Source of the DNA: Quercus robur
Taxonomy: Eukaryota > Streptophyta > Magnoliopsida > Fagales > Fagaceae
Direction of reading: 5' to 3'
Assembly (NCBI RefSeq): GCF_932294415.1
Contig: NC_065539.1
Coordinates: forward strand, 53,959,501-54,023,500
DNA: 64,000 nt
The notes beneath the pieces were generated by a model. It was given only the letters and a program-made list of their open reading frames with translations, had not been told where the DNA came from and made no database searches. This document shows positions 11,745-23,327 of the stretch, piece by piece. Made by a program: the position numbers and the translations under genes. Every line of letters begins with the position of its first letter. Position 1 is the stretch's first letter.

Positions 11745-12911
11745 CTAGAGGGTGGGCAGATGATTCATGATGCTCTGAATTCTTTGAAAAGCTTCCTGCT
11801 GCTCTGTCCCCCAGGTAAATTCATTCCCCTTTTTCAACAGTTTGGATAGGCCTGCGGTAGCTGAGGCTAAACCAGGCACAAATCTCCTAATATAGGAGAC
11901 CCTTCCCAGGAAGCTTTTGAGTTCCCTAACAGTAGTTGGTCTTCTCATCGTGGCGATAGTTGTGGCCTTGGCTGGGTCCACGCTTATGCCTTTGTGATGT
12001 ACCAGGAACCCAAGGAACTTTCCAGCAGACACTCCAAAGGCGCACTTCATGGGGTTCATACGTAACTTGTACTTCCTGTATCTTTCAAAGACTTGCTCAA
12101 GTACTTAGAAATGTCCTGTTTTGGTTTTTGACTTGACCACAATATCATCTACATAATCTTCCATCTCCTCATGCATCATGTCATGGAAAATGGCTGTCAT
12201 GGTCCGCTGATATGTAGCCCCCGCATTTTTTAGGCCAAAGAGCATTATAGTGTAGTAAAAATTCCCAATCGGAGTTCTGAATGCCGTCTTCTCTGCATTT
12301 TTGGCTGCCATGTGGATTTGGTTGTATCCACTGTACCCATCCATAAATGAGAACATTGAGTTTCCTGTAGCTGAATCTACAAGGAGGTCGATATTGGGCA
12401 AGGGGAATTCATCTTTAGGACATGCCTTGTTCAAGTTACGAAAGTCTACACAGCAACGGATCTAACCATTTTTCTTCTTCACAGGTACAATGTTGGAAAG
12501 CCATTTTGGGTGTTGGATGGGTTTGATAAAACCAGCTATTAGCAATTTCTTGACCTCTTGAACTATTTGAGCTTCTACCTCAGTGTGGAAGACCCTAGCT
12601 GGTTGGACTACTGGCCTCATTCCTGGGTCCACATTAAGAGAATTGACTACCAACCCTAGGTCTAGACCAGGCATCTCATCATAGGTCCATGCAAACACAT
12701 CTCTGTATTTTTGAAGCAAGGTTACCAGTTGTTCTCTTTCTTGAGCCACCAATTGACTGCTAATGAAGACAGGTTTTCGGGATCCTGGTTCTGTCCCCAA
12801 ATCTATTTCCTTTAATTCTTCCTCAGGCTGAATCTGGGCCTCTTTAACTGGTTCTTCTGGGATTACTTCTTGGGCCATCATGCAGCTTGGTGGTCCGGGA
12901 CCTTCCTGCAC
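11745..12911 (-). pseudogene. Inner element reverse transcriptase region, fossil
   Basis: The region encodes LNKACPKDEFPLPNID-type fingers, an FSFMDGYSGYNQI motif, GLKNAGATYQR and the catalytic YVDDIVV motif, followed by the thumb/connection part. This is typical Ty3/gypsy reverse transcriptase. It is broken. Confidence 0.88.
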
Positions 12912-12935
12912 AATGCATTCGGGTCCCGCGCACCT

Positions 12936-13718
12936 TCACAAACGATAGATCAGCCTTCCTCCAGGTTCCCGCACCACCACACATTCTCGGGATCCTGAAG
13001 AGCTGGGCTCCCTCTTTTGTCTTTTTCTTTCTAGAAGGTTCCTCAGGTCACGGGTGCCTCTTCCTCCTTCTTCTTCTTTTTCTAGGATAGGTGCCCTTAG
13101 GGTCCCTGGGGCGGGGTTCTCATCATCTAGCTCCAACTCATCATAAAACATTGTTTCTGCAAAGTTCACTTCTCCCTGGCTGAAAGGATTATGGTTGGCA
13201 GGGATCCTTATGGGCCTTCCATTCAGTCTCCCTTTAATGCATTGATGGAACGTGGATGGAATAAGGTGATGTTTATGAAGCCACGGGCGTCCCAGCAACA
13301 CGTGATAAGAAACTTCTGCATTAATCACATGAAACCTTGTCAAAGCTACTATTGGCCCTACCCTTAAGGCTAGCTGCACGTATCCTTCTGTTGATTCCAC
13401 CGATCCTCCAAATCCTATTATTTCCATGGGAGCCCCCAGGATCCTTCTGTCAACTAAGCCAACAGCTTCCAGGGTACTCAAGGCTATGAGATTGAGTGAT
13501 GCCCCCGTATCCACCAGTGCTCTTCTGACTTGAACGCCGTTTATGGTGGCCATTATATAAAGGGGTCTACGGTGGTCTGGGTGCTCAATCTCCATGTCTT
13601 CATCAGTGAAGGTTATTGCATTGGTTGTCTCCAGGAAAGCTCGACTAGCATGTGACTCAGCTGTAAAGCATTCCATCCCTGAATCTGCTGCTATGCTCAT
13701 GAGAGACTCTGTGGCCAC
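12936..13718 (-). pseudogene. Inner element aspartic protease region, fossil
   Basis: The region encodes the active-site motif ALVDTGASLNLI, a downstream IIGFGG and the LLGRPWLHKH motif seen in retrotransposon proteases, then an acidic linker toward RT. It lies between gag and RT, as in Ty3/gypsy pol. Confidence 0.85.
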
Positions 13719-13778
13719 CCTTCTTGCTTCTGGTCCGAATCCTAATTGATTGAATAATGACCTGAACTTAGGATTCTT

Positions 13779-15059
13779 CTAGAGGGTCCTGACTGTGCTC
13801 GGGTGGAAGGATCCTTTAGATTCTCCTGCTTCTGCCAGGTTCCCATGTATTACTACTGCTACCACCCCTTTTCCTTTGTGGTTAGGCAAGGGGTTCCTCT
13901 GCACTTCCGACTCCTTCTGAGTGAGCTCCAGGGTTCCTTCTCTCAACTTTTTGTGGAAGAGTCTGCGAAGGGTCCAGAAATCCTTGGTGGAGTGCTTGAC
14001 ATAATTATGGATTCTGCAAAATAAAGGGTTCTTCCTTTCTTCTTCAGTTGGTGGTCTGGACACAGTGAATGGCTTAACAACCCCATCTCCAATCCATTTG
14101 TCTAGGACATGGCTTAACTCCTCAGCTGTACATGGGATCACTGGTGGTTCCTCGAACACCTTCCCATCTGGTCTCTTCCTTTTCTCTCCTACTGATGCTG
14201 TCATAGCTTGGGATGCGGGCAGCCTTTTTGTCCTCATGGTTTGCGCTGTCCTTCTAGTTCTCTGTAACAGGTCAGCAAACTACGCGATACATAGGTTTTC
14301 AAGGTTGAGCCTATAATCAAAAAGCATGTTGGCTATACAGGTTTTCACGAGCTCCTTTTCTTCATGGTCCCCATAGCAGTCTAGGGACACATCTTCAAAT
14401 CTTTCGATGAATTGAACAGGATCTTCTCCAGGTCTCTGCCTCACCATTTGCAGATTCTAGAAAGTGATTTTGTCTTCACCAGGGTAATATTTGGCGCAGA
14501 ATTTTTTCATCATCTCATTCCAGGTTTTGATGGACCCGGGTCTCAGCGTGGTGTACCAAGTGTATGCCCTATCCACTAAGGATTTGGCGAATTCCCTCAG
14601 ACATAATTCTCTGTCTCCTGCATAGGGGCCCATAGTGTGAACAAACCTACTCACATGTTCCACGGCACTTCCGTTCCTCCCATCGAAAGGATGGAACTTT
14701 GGGGGTTCGTACCCCTTAGGGCATGGTTTGCCAAGAAGTTCTGGAGGGAACGGGGGATCCCGAGAGAATTGCTTGGGGATCCCTGAGAGTTTTTCCCTTT
14801 CTTGCTCCAGAAAGACATTGACATCTGCCAGTGTTAAGTACTGAGGGTTGGCTCTTCCTCCCACTGCTGACCCTCCTTCTGGCTGCGTCCCATCTTGGTG
14901 GCCAGTAGGGGGAACATTGTCTCTGATTTCCTGTGTCCTGCCCTCTTTGAGAAGACGAACTTCTTGCTCCAGATCCTTTAACATTGCTGTCATCCTGGCC
15001 ATGAGGTCTGGTTTCTGCCTTGCGTGTCTTTGTTCTGACACAACCTCCTGTTCTACCAA
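13779..15059 (-). pseudogene. Inner element gag region, fossil
   Basis: The upstream part encodes a coiled N-terminus and a capsid-like segment with PPKFHPFDG, a LREFAKSL motif and RAYTWYTTL, matching the plant retrotransposon gag family (PF03732). The downstream part contains a CRIHNYVKHSTKDFWTL motif, a degenerate zinc-knuckle-like element common in Tat gag proteins. It is broken. Confidence 0.8.
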
Positions 15060-15205
15060 GGGTATCCCACCTCCTTACCTGGAAGCTACCTCGTTTTCTC
15101 CTACGGGCTCAGAGGCCGTAGGTGGCACATTAGTTCCTTTGCTGTTTCTTTGTCTTGGAGGCATTCTCTGTGAAGGGGTTGCTTCTTCCTTCTTCTTTGC
15201 CCAGT

Positions 15206-15222
15206 CCCCAGTGGAGTCGCCA
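15206..15222 (-). other. Primer-binding site of inner element
   Basis: Minus-strand TGGCGACTCCACTGGGG lies three bases inside the 5' LTR. It resembles the site I remember for Tat/Ogre elements (complementary to tRNA-Arg). The tRNA assignment is from memory. Confidence 0.65.
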
Positions 15223-15225
15223 AAA

Positions 15226-16486
15226 TGTGAGAGTGCCTTTTTCGTGACACTCAGGCCCAAGGATCTCGGGCCTAAATGAAAAGGAGGATTTGGTGGACCG
15301 GGTCTTGACTCACCGCAGCTAACGAGCTGTTTAAGAATTAAGTGAAATGCAGAGAATACTCCTGACAATATAAAGAAAATGACAAACAAGGATATCAAAG
15401 AGTGCTAAAAATTAACAAGGTAAATTCAGAAGGAAAGAAACAGGATTAGCAAAGCGATAAAAATTAGTGCTGTGGGGATCCTGGGAAATATGAAACAATG
15501 TTTCATTAATACATTATCTGTTTGATTACAGAAAGCTCACTAGGACGTGATACAAGGTTCAATCAAGCTCAAAAATTGCAGTCTTGAATGACTATTTCAG
15601 CCTTCAAAACTTGCAAAGTTTGATTCTCGTTGAATCCGAGTATGTGCAATAATGGCTTTTACAGGATACCGGGAAGCAATATTTGTTTTTCCCTTAATAT
15701 TTTCTCTTCACTCTTGATTTTTCTGATAGTTTTTCTAGAGAATTTCTTCTTTCTTATCTTTCTCACTTTTTCGCTGCTTCCTTCTTCACAACCCATCCCC
15801 TCCTTTTATAATGGAGTTTTCTGGGCTTCCTGGGGAACCATTGGTTCCCCTGTTTTGCTCTTTTGCAAACAGAGTATGTCCTGTCCCCATCGTCTCGGTA
15901 AGTCCCTTTTCCGTTTCTTCTCATTCTTTCCTTCTCTCAGTTCTGATTCTTTTGAAAGCTTCCGGTTGGCCATCTTCTTTGGGACGTGCTGAGGTATGCC
16001 CTTCTCGGCATCCCCATTTCTGGCATCTTTCACTTTTCCTTTTCTTTCCTATTTGGGCGGAATCCTGTTCTGCCATTTTTGAAAGTCGTTTGTTAGCATT
16101 CTTCTTCCCTGTCTTGGTTCCCCGAGGCCTTTTCTGTCTATGCCATGAGAGGTCACTCGCGTTTTGCTTTTATTTCTTGTTTTCTTCTTCTGTCTTCTTT
16201 CTATCGATCTGTCCCATTCTTCCTTTTTCTTTGTGCCTGAAGGGATCCGTGCTTATTGATGGTTCCTGAGGATCCTTGCTTCTTATACTTTGCCGTGGTC
16301 CTCTTTTTTTTTGGATGCTTCTTTTTTCTGGGCTTCAAGATCCTCTGGGCCTTTCTTTTATTCCCTCATGGGTCTCCCGTATCTATTTCTTTGGGCTCAG
16401 CTTGAATTTTCCTTTTGGGCTGGACTTGTTCTTTTTTTGGGCTTATTTCACTATGACCCCCTTTTTTTTTTTTATAGACCTCAACA
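15226..16486 (-). repeat. LTR of inner element (5' LTR in coding direction)
   Basis: Partner of 2673-3930, directly followed by the ctatt target duplication at 16487-16491. The minus-strand TATA-like box seen in the other copy is kept near 15803-15813. Confidence 0.95.
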
Positions 16487-17032
16487 CTATTTCATAATTT
16501 TTTGGCCGTCTAACCAAGCATTTTTCTCTTGTAGGCCATGTCCAAATTCATCGCAGCTTCTAGGCAGGCCACTAAGTTGGACAAGACGAGAATCTTACTG
16601 GAGACGACCATCTAAAATGTGAAGGATGAGAGTAAGAAATGGGTTGGGATAGCTGCTGAGGCTAAGGAGAAGGCAATAGAGCATCAAAACTTAATCAAGG
16701 AGTTGAGAGCTGATATAGTGGAGAAAGATACTTGTCTTGATCATATTCAAAAGAAGAACGACGAGTTGAGTACTCTTCTCTCCAAGGCTAAGGAAGATGT
16801 CGTTGCGGAGTTCAAGGCGTCCAAAGAATTTACGAACTTATTGGATCGCAACTACGCAGTAGGTTTCGAGGATTTCAGGTTGGACGCTGTTGAAAACTTC
16901 CCTGAGGTGGACTTCAGCTCCATAAAGCTTAATTTGAATGCTGCTACCAATTCTCTTCTCCAAACCAGCTCCGAGGACGTTAACATTGAGACGATGCCTC
17001 TACCCAGCCATCCAAAGAAGATCCCAAGTTAG
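16487..17032 (+). pseudogene. Antisense extra gene of outer element, 3' part (coiled coil), fossil
   Basis: After the target duplication, a pyrimidine-rich stretch ends in TTGTAG near 16534, a good splice acceptor. The following open region encodes a Lys/Glu-rich helical segment (for example IQKKNDELSTLLSKAKEDVV) and ends at TAG near 17030. It has the same strand and composition (frequent GACGAG) as 1048-2640, so both are parts of one antisense gene separated by the nested element. Confidence 0.6.
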
Positions 17033-18067
17033 ACGCCCCCCCTGCTTAAGGACGTCTTTACAAAACTATATTTTTCCTTTTCTGTATAGTCCTTTGTTTT
17101 GGGACCTTTTTATGTAACTCAAATACATTAAGCTTGTCCATGGTTTTAGGACGAGTCATAAGGGTGTTTGGACGTTGGTCGTCCGCCCTTAAAACAATTG
17201 AATGAATGCAATTATTTCTTTCATACATGCATGAACGAAACTTTTCATTTTCATATACAAGATTTCATGCTTGACTCATCCATATCTTATATATGTACTT
17301 TACCATTTTTATTGGAACTTCACCAAATGTAATTTGTTTATAAAATGGTAATTACTCGTCCTTGGACTAAGCTGGTTTCCATATTTAATGGGGATGAGAC
17401 ATGTACCCTGCTCGCCCATGGATTGGGTTTTAGCACAAAACACTCGTCTATGGATTTTCTCGTCCATGGTCTGGACGTGCATGATGCTTTACTTCGCCCA
17501 TTGTATAGACGAGTATGCCTTGGGCTCCTTGGCTTGTTCAAGTTATAGGCTCTACTTCGTCCTTTGATCTGGACGAGGGGGCCTTGATCTTGCTTTACCT
17601 TTATGGACGAATACGCCTTAGGCTTGCTCAAGGTATTGGCTTTACATCGTCCCTTGATCTGGACGAGGGTGCCTTGATTTTGCTTTACCCTTAGGAAAGC
17701 TTAGACGTTACATCTCCGCATCCAGAGAATTTATTCATCTTACTAAAAATTTTGTTTTTAGCCACCTTGTGGGTTAGCTTTGAACGAGAATAGCATGGAG
17801 ATTTAAAATTCACACAACATTTTGTACATAACATAAATATCGTTTACAGATAAGGCACATACATACTAATGCCTTTTTATTTAATAAGTACTCCATAACT
17901 TCATCCATAACCATGACACAACATTATAAACAATAAAGTAGTAGTATCAAACACAAACAACATCAAATATAAGTAGTAGCAAACACACAGCATCAAACAT
18001 AAGTAGAACATGAGTAGACGGACAAGGTCCAAGCTTGTCCATAGTAATACTTCGTCTAGGATCACTT
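17033..18067. other. Non-coding interval of outer element with local repeats
   Basis: This lies between the converging antisense gene and integrase. Around 17548-17700 there are two imperfect copies of a segment with CTTTGATCTGGACGAGG and CCTTGAT.TTGCTTTACC. GACGAG/CGTCC words are frequent. No conserved protein was recognised. Confidence 0.5.
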
Positions 18068-19320
18068 TTATTGATAGTATCTCCTCAGGTGCTTCACATT
18101 CCAAGAATGTTCCAATTTTCTCCCGTCCAGGGCCTCCAAGTAGTAGGATCCTTGCTTTTTACAGTTGATAACTCTATAGGGTCCTTCCCAATTTGGGCCC
18201 AATTTCCCATGTGCTAGGTTTTTGGTTGCCAAAGAGACCTTTCTCAGGACAAGATCTCCTATGTTGAAACGCCTTGGCTTCACCATTGCATCGTACTGCC
18301 TAGCCATAAGGCTCTTGTACTTTGCTGCCTGTGCTCTGCATCTGCCCTTACCTTGTCTATCAGATCAAGGTTCAAATGGAGTTGCTCCTCATTATCCTTG
18401 TCTTGATACATCATCACCCTGTGATTGGTCATATGTACTTCCGCAAGTATGACTGATTCGCTTCCATAGGCTAGCTTGAAAGGAGTTTCCCCCGTAGGGG
18501 TTCTCACTGTGGTCCTGTACGCCCATAGAACACCTGGTAACTAACCTGACCATACTCTCTTTGCCCCCTCAAGCCGAGTCTTGATGATTTTCAACAAGGA
18601 TCGGTTTGTAACTTCAGCTTGGCCGTTGGCTTGGGGGTGTGCAGGTGAGGAATAATGATTCTGAATTCCAAAGTGTATACAAAAGTCCCTGAAGAGTGCA
18701 TTGTCAAATTGTTGTCCGTTATCAGACACCAATACCTTAGGCACTCCAAATTTACACACAATGTTCTTCCACATGAAATTTTTTACATTCTATTGTGTGA
18801 TATTTGCTAACGATTCAGCTTCCACCCATTTGGTGAAATAATCGATGCCCATCACTAAAAACTTCATCTGCCTTGTGCCTAGAGGGAAGGGACCCAAAAT
18901 GTCTAGTCCCCATTGTGCAAAGGGCCACAGTGCCATCATCGGGGTGAGGTACTCTAATGGTTGTCTGGGGACGTTACTAAACCGTTGGCATTGGTCACAG
19001 ACCTTGACGTATGCTTTAGCATCAGCTTGCATATTTGGCCAGTAATACCTTGCATGGACGACCTTGTGGACAAGTGACTTGGCTTCTGAGTGATTGCCAC
19101 CCACTCTCTCATGAACTTCTCTCAGTACGTAGTTTGTTTCGTCCGGAGCCAAGCATCTAAGATAAGGTTGAGAAAAACCTCTCTTGTATAGCACTTTGTC
19201 CATAAGAATGTACCTAGCCGATCTCACCCTCAACTTCCTGGCTTCGTCCTTCTCTTCTGGTAGTCGTCCATCTCTCAAGTATGATATAATCAGGGTCATC
19301 CAATTTCCTCTGCTCTCCAC
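18068..19320 (-). pseudogene. Outer element integrase region, fossil
   Basis: The region shows HHCC zinc-binding motifs (HERVGGNHSEAKSL, CDQCQRF), the core motifs WGLDILGPFP and VLVSDNGQQFDN, HPQANGQAEVTNR, and a C-terminal WEGPYRVI motif. It is broken in several places. Confidence 0.87.
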
Positions 19321-19323
19321 CTG

Positions 19324-20290
19324 TTATACTTCTGGGATATCTATACTTGGCATATACTGAACTTCATCAAATTCATCCATAGATTCATTTGCTAAGGCTA
19401 CTTTTACTATGGTATTAGCTTCCACGTTCTCCTCCCTTAGGATTTGAACAAAGTCAACCTTTTCAAATCTTTTCATAAGGCGGATCACCCTACTAAGGTA
19501 TTTTCTCATCCGTTTTTCCTTTGCCTCATACATCCCATTTACTTGCCCCATAACCAACTGAGAATCCCCCAAGACGAGTATAGACTTGGCTTCCACAGAC
19601 TTGGCTAATTCTAGCCCTTTGAGAGGGGCTTCATACTCGACTTCATTGTTAGTTGCTTGGTACTGCAGACGAACCTTATGTTTCAGTTTGTCTCCTTCTG
19701 GGGATTGTAGGACCACACCAATTCCACCTGCATGCCGTGTAGACGAACCATCCACATGGACAACCCATCTCTTACTGTCCTCTGTCTCATCATGATTTGC
19801 GGTAAACTCCGCAATGAAATCTGCTAGTGCTTGAGCTTTTATGGCATGCCTTGGTTGATATCTAATGTCAAACTCACTGAGCTCTACAACCCACTGGATC
19901 AATTGTCCTGCAGCTTCTAGTCTATTCATCGCCTTCTTGAGTGGATGATCTGTCATGACATTAATGACATGTGCTTGGAAATAATGCCTCAGCTTCCTGG
20001 AAGCAGTGATCAATGCAAAGGCTAATTTCTCCATTTGTGGATACCGTCCTTCCGCTCCCCTCAATGCCTTACTCGTATAGTACACAAGTCTTTACACTTA
20101 TCTTCTTCTCTGATCAATGCTGAACTCACGGCATGCGGGGTTGCTGCTAAGTATAAATACAACTCCTCTCCCACCACGGACGGACTCAGTAATGGAGCCA
20201 TGGTAAGGTATGCCTTCAAATCTTCGAAAGCTCTCTGACACTCATCGGTCCATTCGAATGCTTTTCTAAGAACCTTAAAAAATGGCAAAC
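19324..20290 (-). pseudogene. Outer element RNase H and second RNase H, fossil
   Basis: The RT-linked RNase H shows YYTSKALRGAEGRYPQMEK and a MTDHPLKK motif. A second RNase H follows (WVVHVDGSST, GGIGVVLQSPEG, LGDSQLVMGQVNG). The dual RNase H arrangement again indicates the Tat lineage. Confidence 0.85.
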
Positions 20291-21000
20291 ATTTGTCAGT
20301 GGTTTTAGAGACAAACCTGTTAAGTGTGGTAACTCATCCAGTGAGGGTTGGATTTCTTTGGTATTTTGCGGAGGCTTCATGTCTAGTATTACTTGAATTT
20401 TATCAGGATTCACTTCAATTCCCCTGTGGGAGACCATAAAGCCAAGGAATTTCCCTAATGATACTCCAAAAGCACATTTGCTAGGATTCAGTTTCATGCG
20501 ATACTGTCTTGGTGTGTCAAATGTCTCCTGCAGGTCGTCTAGATGCCTACCTTCATCCTGACTCTTCACTAGCATGTCATCTACATAGACTTCCATATTC
20601 CGCCCAATCTGCGGACGAAACATGTGGTTGACCAATCTCTGATATGTCGCCCCTGCATTCTTTAAGCCAAATGGCATTACCTTATAACAGAATAAGCCTT
20701 GACTGGTGACAAAGGATGTTTTCTCTTGGTCTGCCTCGTCCATCCTTATCTGATTGTATCTAGAAAAAACATCCATGAAACTAAGCAATTTGTGGCCCGT
20801 AGTAGAGTCTACCAACTGGTCAATGCGTGGCAACGAATAACTATCCTTGGGGCAAGCCTTGTTTAAGTCAGTGAAATCTACGCACATTCTCCACTTGCCG
20901 TTTGCCTTTTTGACCATTACTACATTGGCCAACCAATCCGGATAGTACACTTCGAGAATAAACTTCACCACAATCAACTTTTGGACTTCGTCTTTGATAG
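20290..21000 (-). pseudogene. Outer element reverse transcriptase region, fossil
   Basis: Encodes VMVKKANGKWRMCVDF, LNKACPKDSYSLPRID, LLSFMDVFSRYNQIRM, MPFGLKNAGATYQRL and the catalytic YVDDMLVKS, all standard Ty3/gypsy RT motifs. Confidence 0.9.
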
Positions 21001-21799
21001 CATCATCCCTCTCAGGGGCAAACACCCTCTTCTTTTGTCGCATTGGCTTGGAGGAAGGATATACATTCAGAAGGTGGGTAATAACACTAGAGTCTATACC
21101 CGGCATGTCCTCATGACTCCAAGCAAACACATCAATATTTTTCTTCAAAAACTGGACGAGGTCCTTCTTAATCTTCTCCTCTAGATCTGCTCCAACCCTG
21201 GTACACCTCTTAGGGTTATTGTCGTCCAAGAAAATATCTTCCAATGCTTCAGTAGGCTCTACTACAACTCTCTTTTCTTCAATATTCATGGCTTGAACTT
21301 GTTCTTCCATGGCCAACATGGCCAGGTAACATTCCCTTGCTACTAGTTGGTCTCCTTGTACCTGCCCTACTCCGTGTTCTGTTGGAAACTTGACTGATAG
21401 GTGGTAAGTAGAGGTAACAGCCTTCCAACTATTTAAAGTTGGTCTTCCAATTATGGCGTTGTAAAAGGATGAACAATCTACCACAAGGAAGTTCACATCC
21501 TTGGTGATTTGTTGTGGGTATGCCCCCACTACCACTAATAAGGAAATAGTACCCACGGGTTGTACCTTCATTCCACTAAAACCTACTAGGGGAGAGTTTA
21601 CTGGACAGAGCTGGTCTCGTCCTAACCTCATCTGCTGAAAAGCTGGATAATATAAAATGTCCGTCGAGTTTCCGTTATCCACTAGGACTCTTCTAGTTGT
21701 GTAGCCAGCAATTAGTAAGGAGATGATGATAGCATCATCATGTGGGTGATGAATTCTCTTAGCGTCTTCGTCCGTGAAGGTGATCGCTTGTTCATCCAT
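21001..21799 (-). pseudogene. Outer element protease and linker, fossil
   Basis: Contains a retropepsin-like segment with RRVLVDNGNSTDILYY (the DNG form of the active site is common in this plant lineage) and a downstream YNAIIGRPTLNSWKA motif, then an acidic linker running into RT. Confidence 0.75.
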
Positions 21800-21817
21800 G
21801 GACCTTGCTCTCGGAGA

Positions 21818-22990
21818 TCATCCAGAAAGTTGAACGCTCTGCACTACCTTCAAGTATGCTTTCTTGGACTTAGACGACTGGCCTGTCGAGCTTCCCCCTA
21901 TAATGACTCTTATTTCTCCGAGCGGTGGTCGCAATGATTCTTCCATCTTTCCTTTCAGTTTCTCGTCCCTGTGGTCTCGTCCAAGGAAATTCCTCAACTT
22001 CCCTTGCCTTATGAGACTTTCAATTTGCTGCTTTAAATCAAAACACTCGTCTGTATTATGACCAAGATTCCTATGGAAGCGACAATACTTGTTCCTATTG
22101 CGCTTATTGGGATCTCCCTTCATTTTCTCCGGCCACTTCAAGGAAGGATCATCCTTGATTTGCATAAGGACCTGCTCAAGTGGCATATTCAAAGGGGTAT
22201 ATTACTGGTTCGGTGTTGAAGAGCCTGGCTTCTTATTATCTCGGTCTTTCCTTTCTTCCGTCTGTCCCTTCTTTGAACGAGAGCCTTGCTCAGGATGGCG
22301 ACTAGGGTTTGCCTCTACTCTCTCAGATCTCTTCCTCTTCTTAGCAATGATCGCGTCTTCTGCGTTCATAAAATTTTGAGTCGAATGGATAAGTTCGGCC
22401 ATGGACTGTGGCTCTTTTTCATAGAGTTTATGTATAAACAAATCCGAATTCACCCCATTATGGAAGGCCGCCAATAGGAGCTTGTCATCTGCTTCGTCCA
22501 CACTCAGGGCTTCTCTGTTGAAACGGGTGATAAACGACCGCAAGCTCTCGTTCTCCCCCTGCTCTATGGTCAACAAGTTGGACGAGGAACGCTTGTGCCT
22601 CTGTCCGCCAATGAAATTATTAACAAACAACTTGCTCAACTCTTCAAAAGAACTTACCAAATTTTGGGGTATTTTGTTGAACCAAACTCGTGTTGGGCCT
22701 ATGAGGGTAGTAGGGAAGGCTCTACACATTATTTTGTTGGACACCCCTTGAAGATGCATGGTGGTCTTAAAGGTGGCGATGTGATCAAACGAGTCGAGTG
22801 TTCCATTATACGAATCCAGAGAAGGCAACTTGAACTTTGATGGTAGAGGGTGACCGTTGATGGAAGCCGTAAAGGAGGAATCAGTTCTGTGAACCAAATC
22901 TTCTATTGGATTTGCCCTTCTCATATTCTCTTTCATTTCCTCCATGACTTTCTTCATTTGGTCCATCTCTTTTTTCAAGTGTGGTACCAT
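21818..22990 (-). pseudogene. Outer element gag region, fossil
   Basis: The capsid-like part encodes FKLPSLDSYNGTLDSFDHI and MCRAFPTTLIGPTRVWF, matching retrotransposon gag (PF03732). It is followed by a Lys/Arg-rich stretch and a degenerate zinc-knuckle CRFHRNLGHNTDEC. It lies in the expected position next to the 5' leader (22991-23310). Confidence 0.85.
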
Positions 22991-23327
22991 TCGTGAAGTG
23001 GTGCCTCTTAACTGACTTCCAATTTCAGTATTTTCTCTATCACTATGACTCTGTGTTTGTCCTTATTCTTCACGTGTCTGCCTCCTCAAATTAATCTTCA
23101 TTCTTAACTCTTGATTTTGGCGAGTCAACTCCGCCATAGATTGCACATGTTGGACAGATGATGTCTGCATGACCGGTGCAGATTGGCGATCGCGATGAGG
23201 GTTACTTGAAGCATCCCTACTTCCCTAATGGCCTGGGCTAGTAGCCTTCGATCTGGTCCGAACCATCAACCTTTTGTCACGGAGAAGTAAACTGTAAAAC
23301 AATCTTCTTTCCACAGACGGCACCAAC
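22991..23327 (-). other. 5' leader and primer-binding site of outer element
   Basis: This is the leader between the 5' LTR and gag on the minus strand. TGGTGCCGTCTGTGG (23311-23325) sits one or two bases inside the LTR and is the probable primer-binding site. Its first nine bases differ by one from the plant tRNA-Asp-type site TGGCGCCGT (from memory). Confidence 0.6.

Larger units (their letters stand above)
2673..16486 (-). mobile_element. Inner Ty3/gypsy Tat-lineage LTR retrotransposon nested in the outer one
   Basis: The LTRs are 2673-3930 (1,258 bp) and 15226-16486 (1,261 bp), both starting TGTGAGAGTG and ending CTCAACA, flanked by a perfect 5-bp duplication ctatt (2668-2672 and 16487-16491). 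The primer-binding site is at 15206-15222 and the polypurine tract at 3931-3943. Gag-pol runs on the minus strand (15059 to 9206) in the order gag, protease, RT, RNase H, second RNase H, integrase. A plus-strand extra gene lies at 4459-8400. About 30 LTR differences by eye (2.4%) make it younger than its host element, about 0.9 My at 1.3e-8 per site per year and more if the clock is slow. The coding regions are broken, with roughly eight interruptions. Confidence 0.93.
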
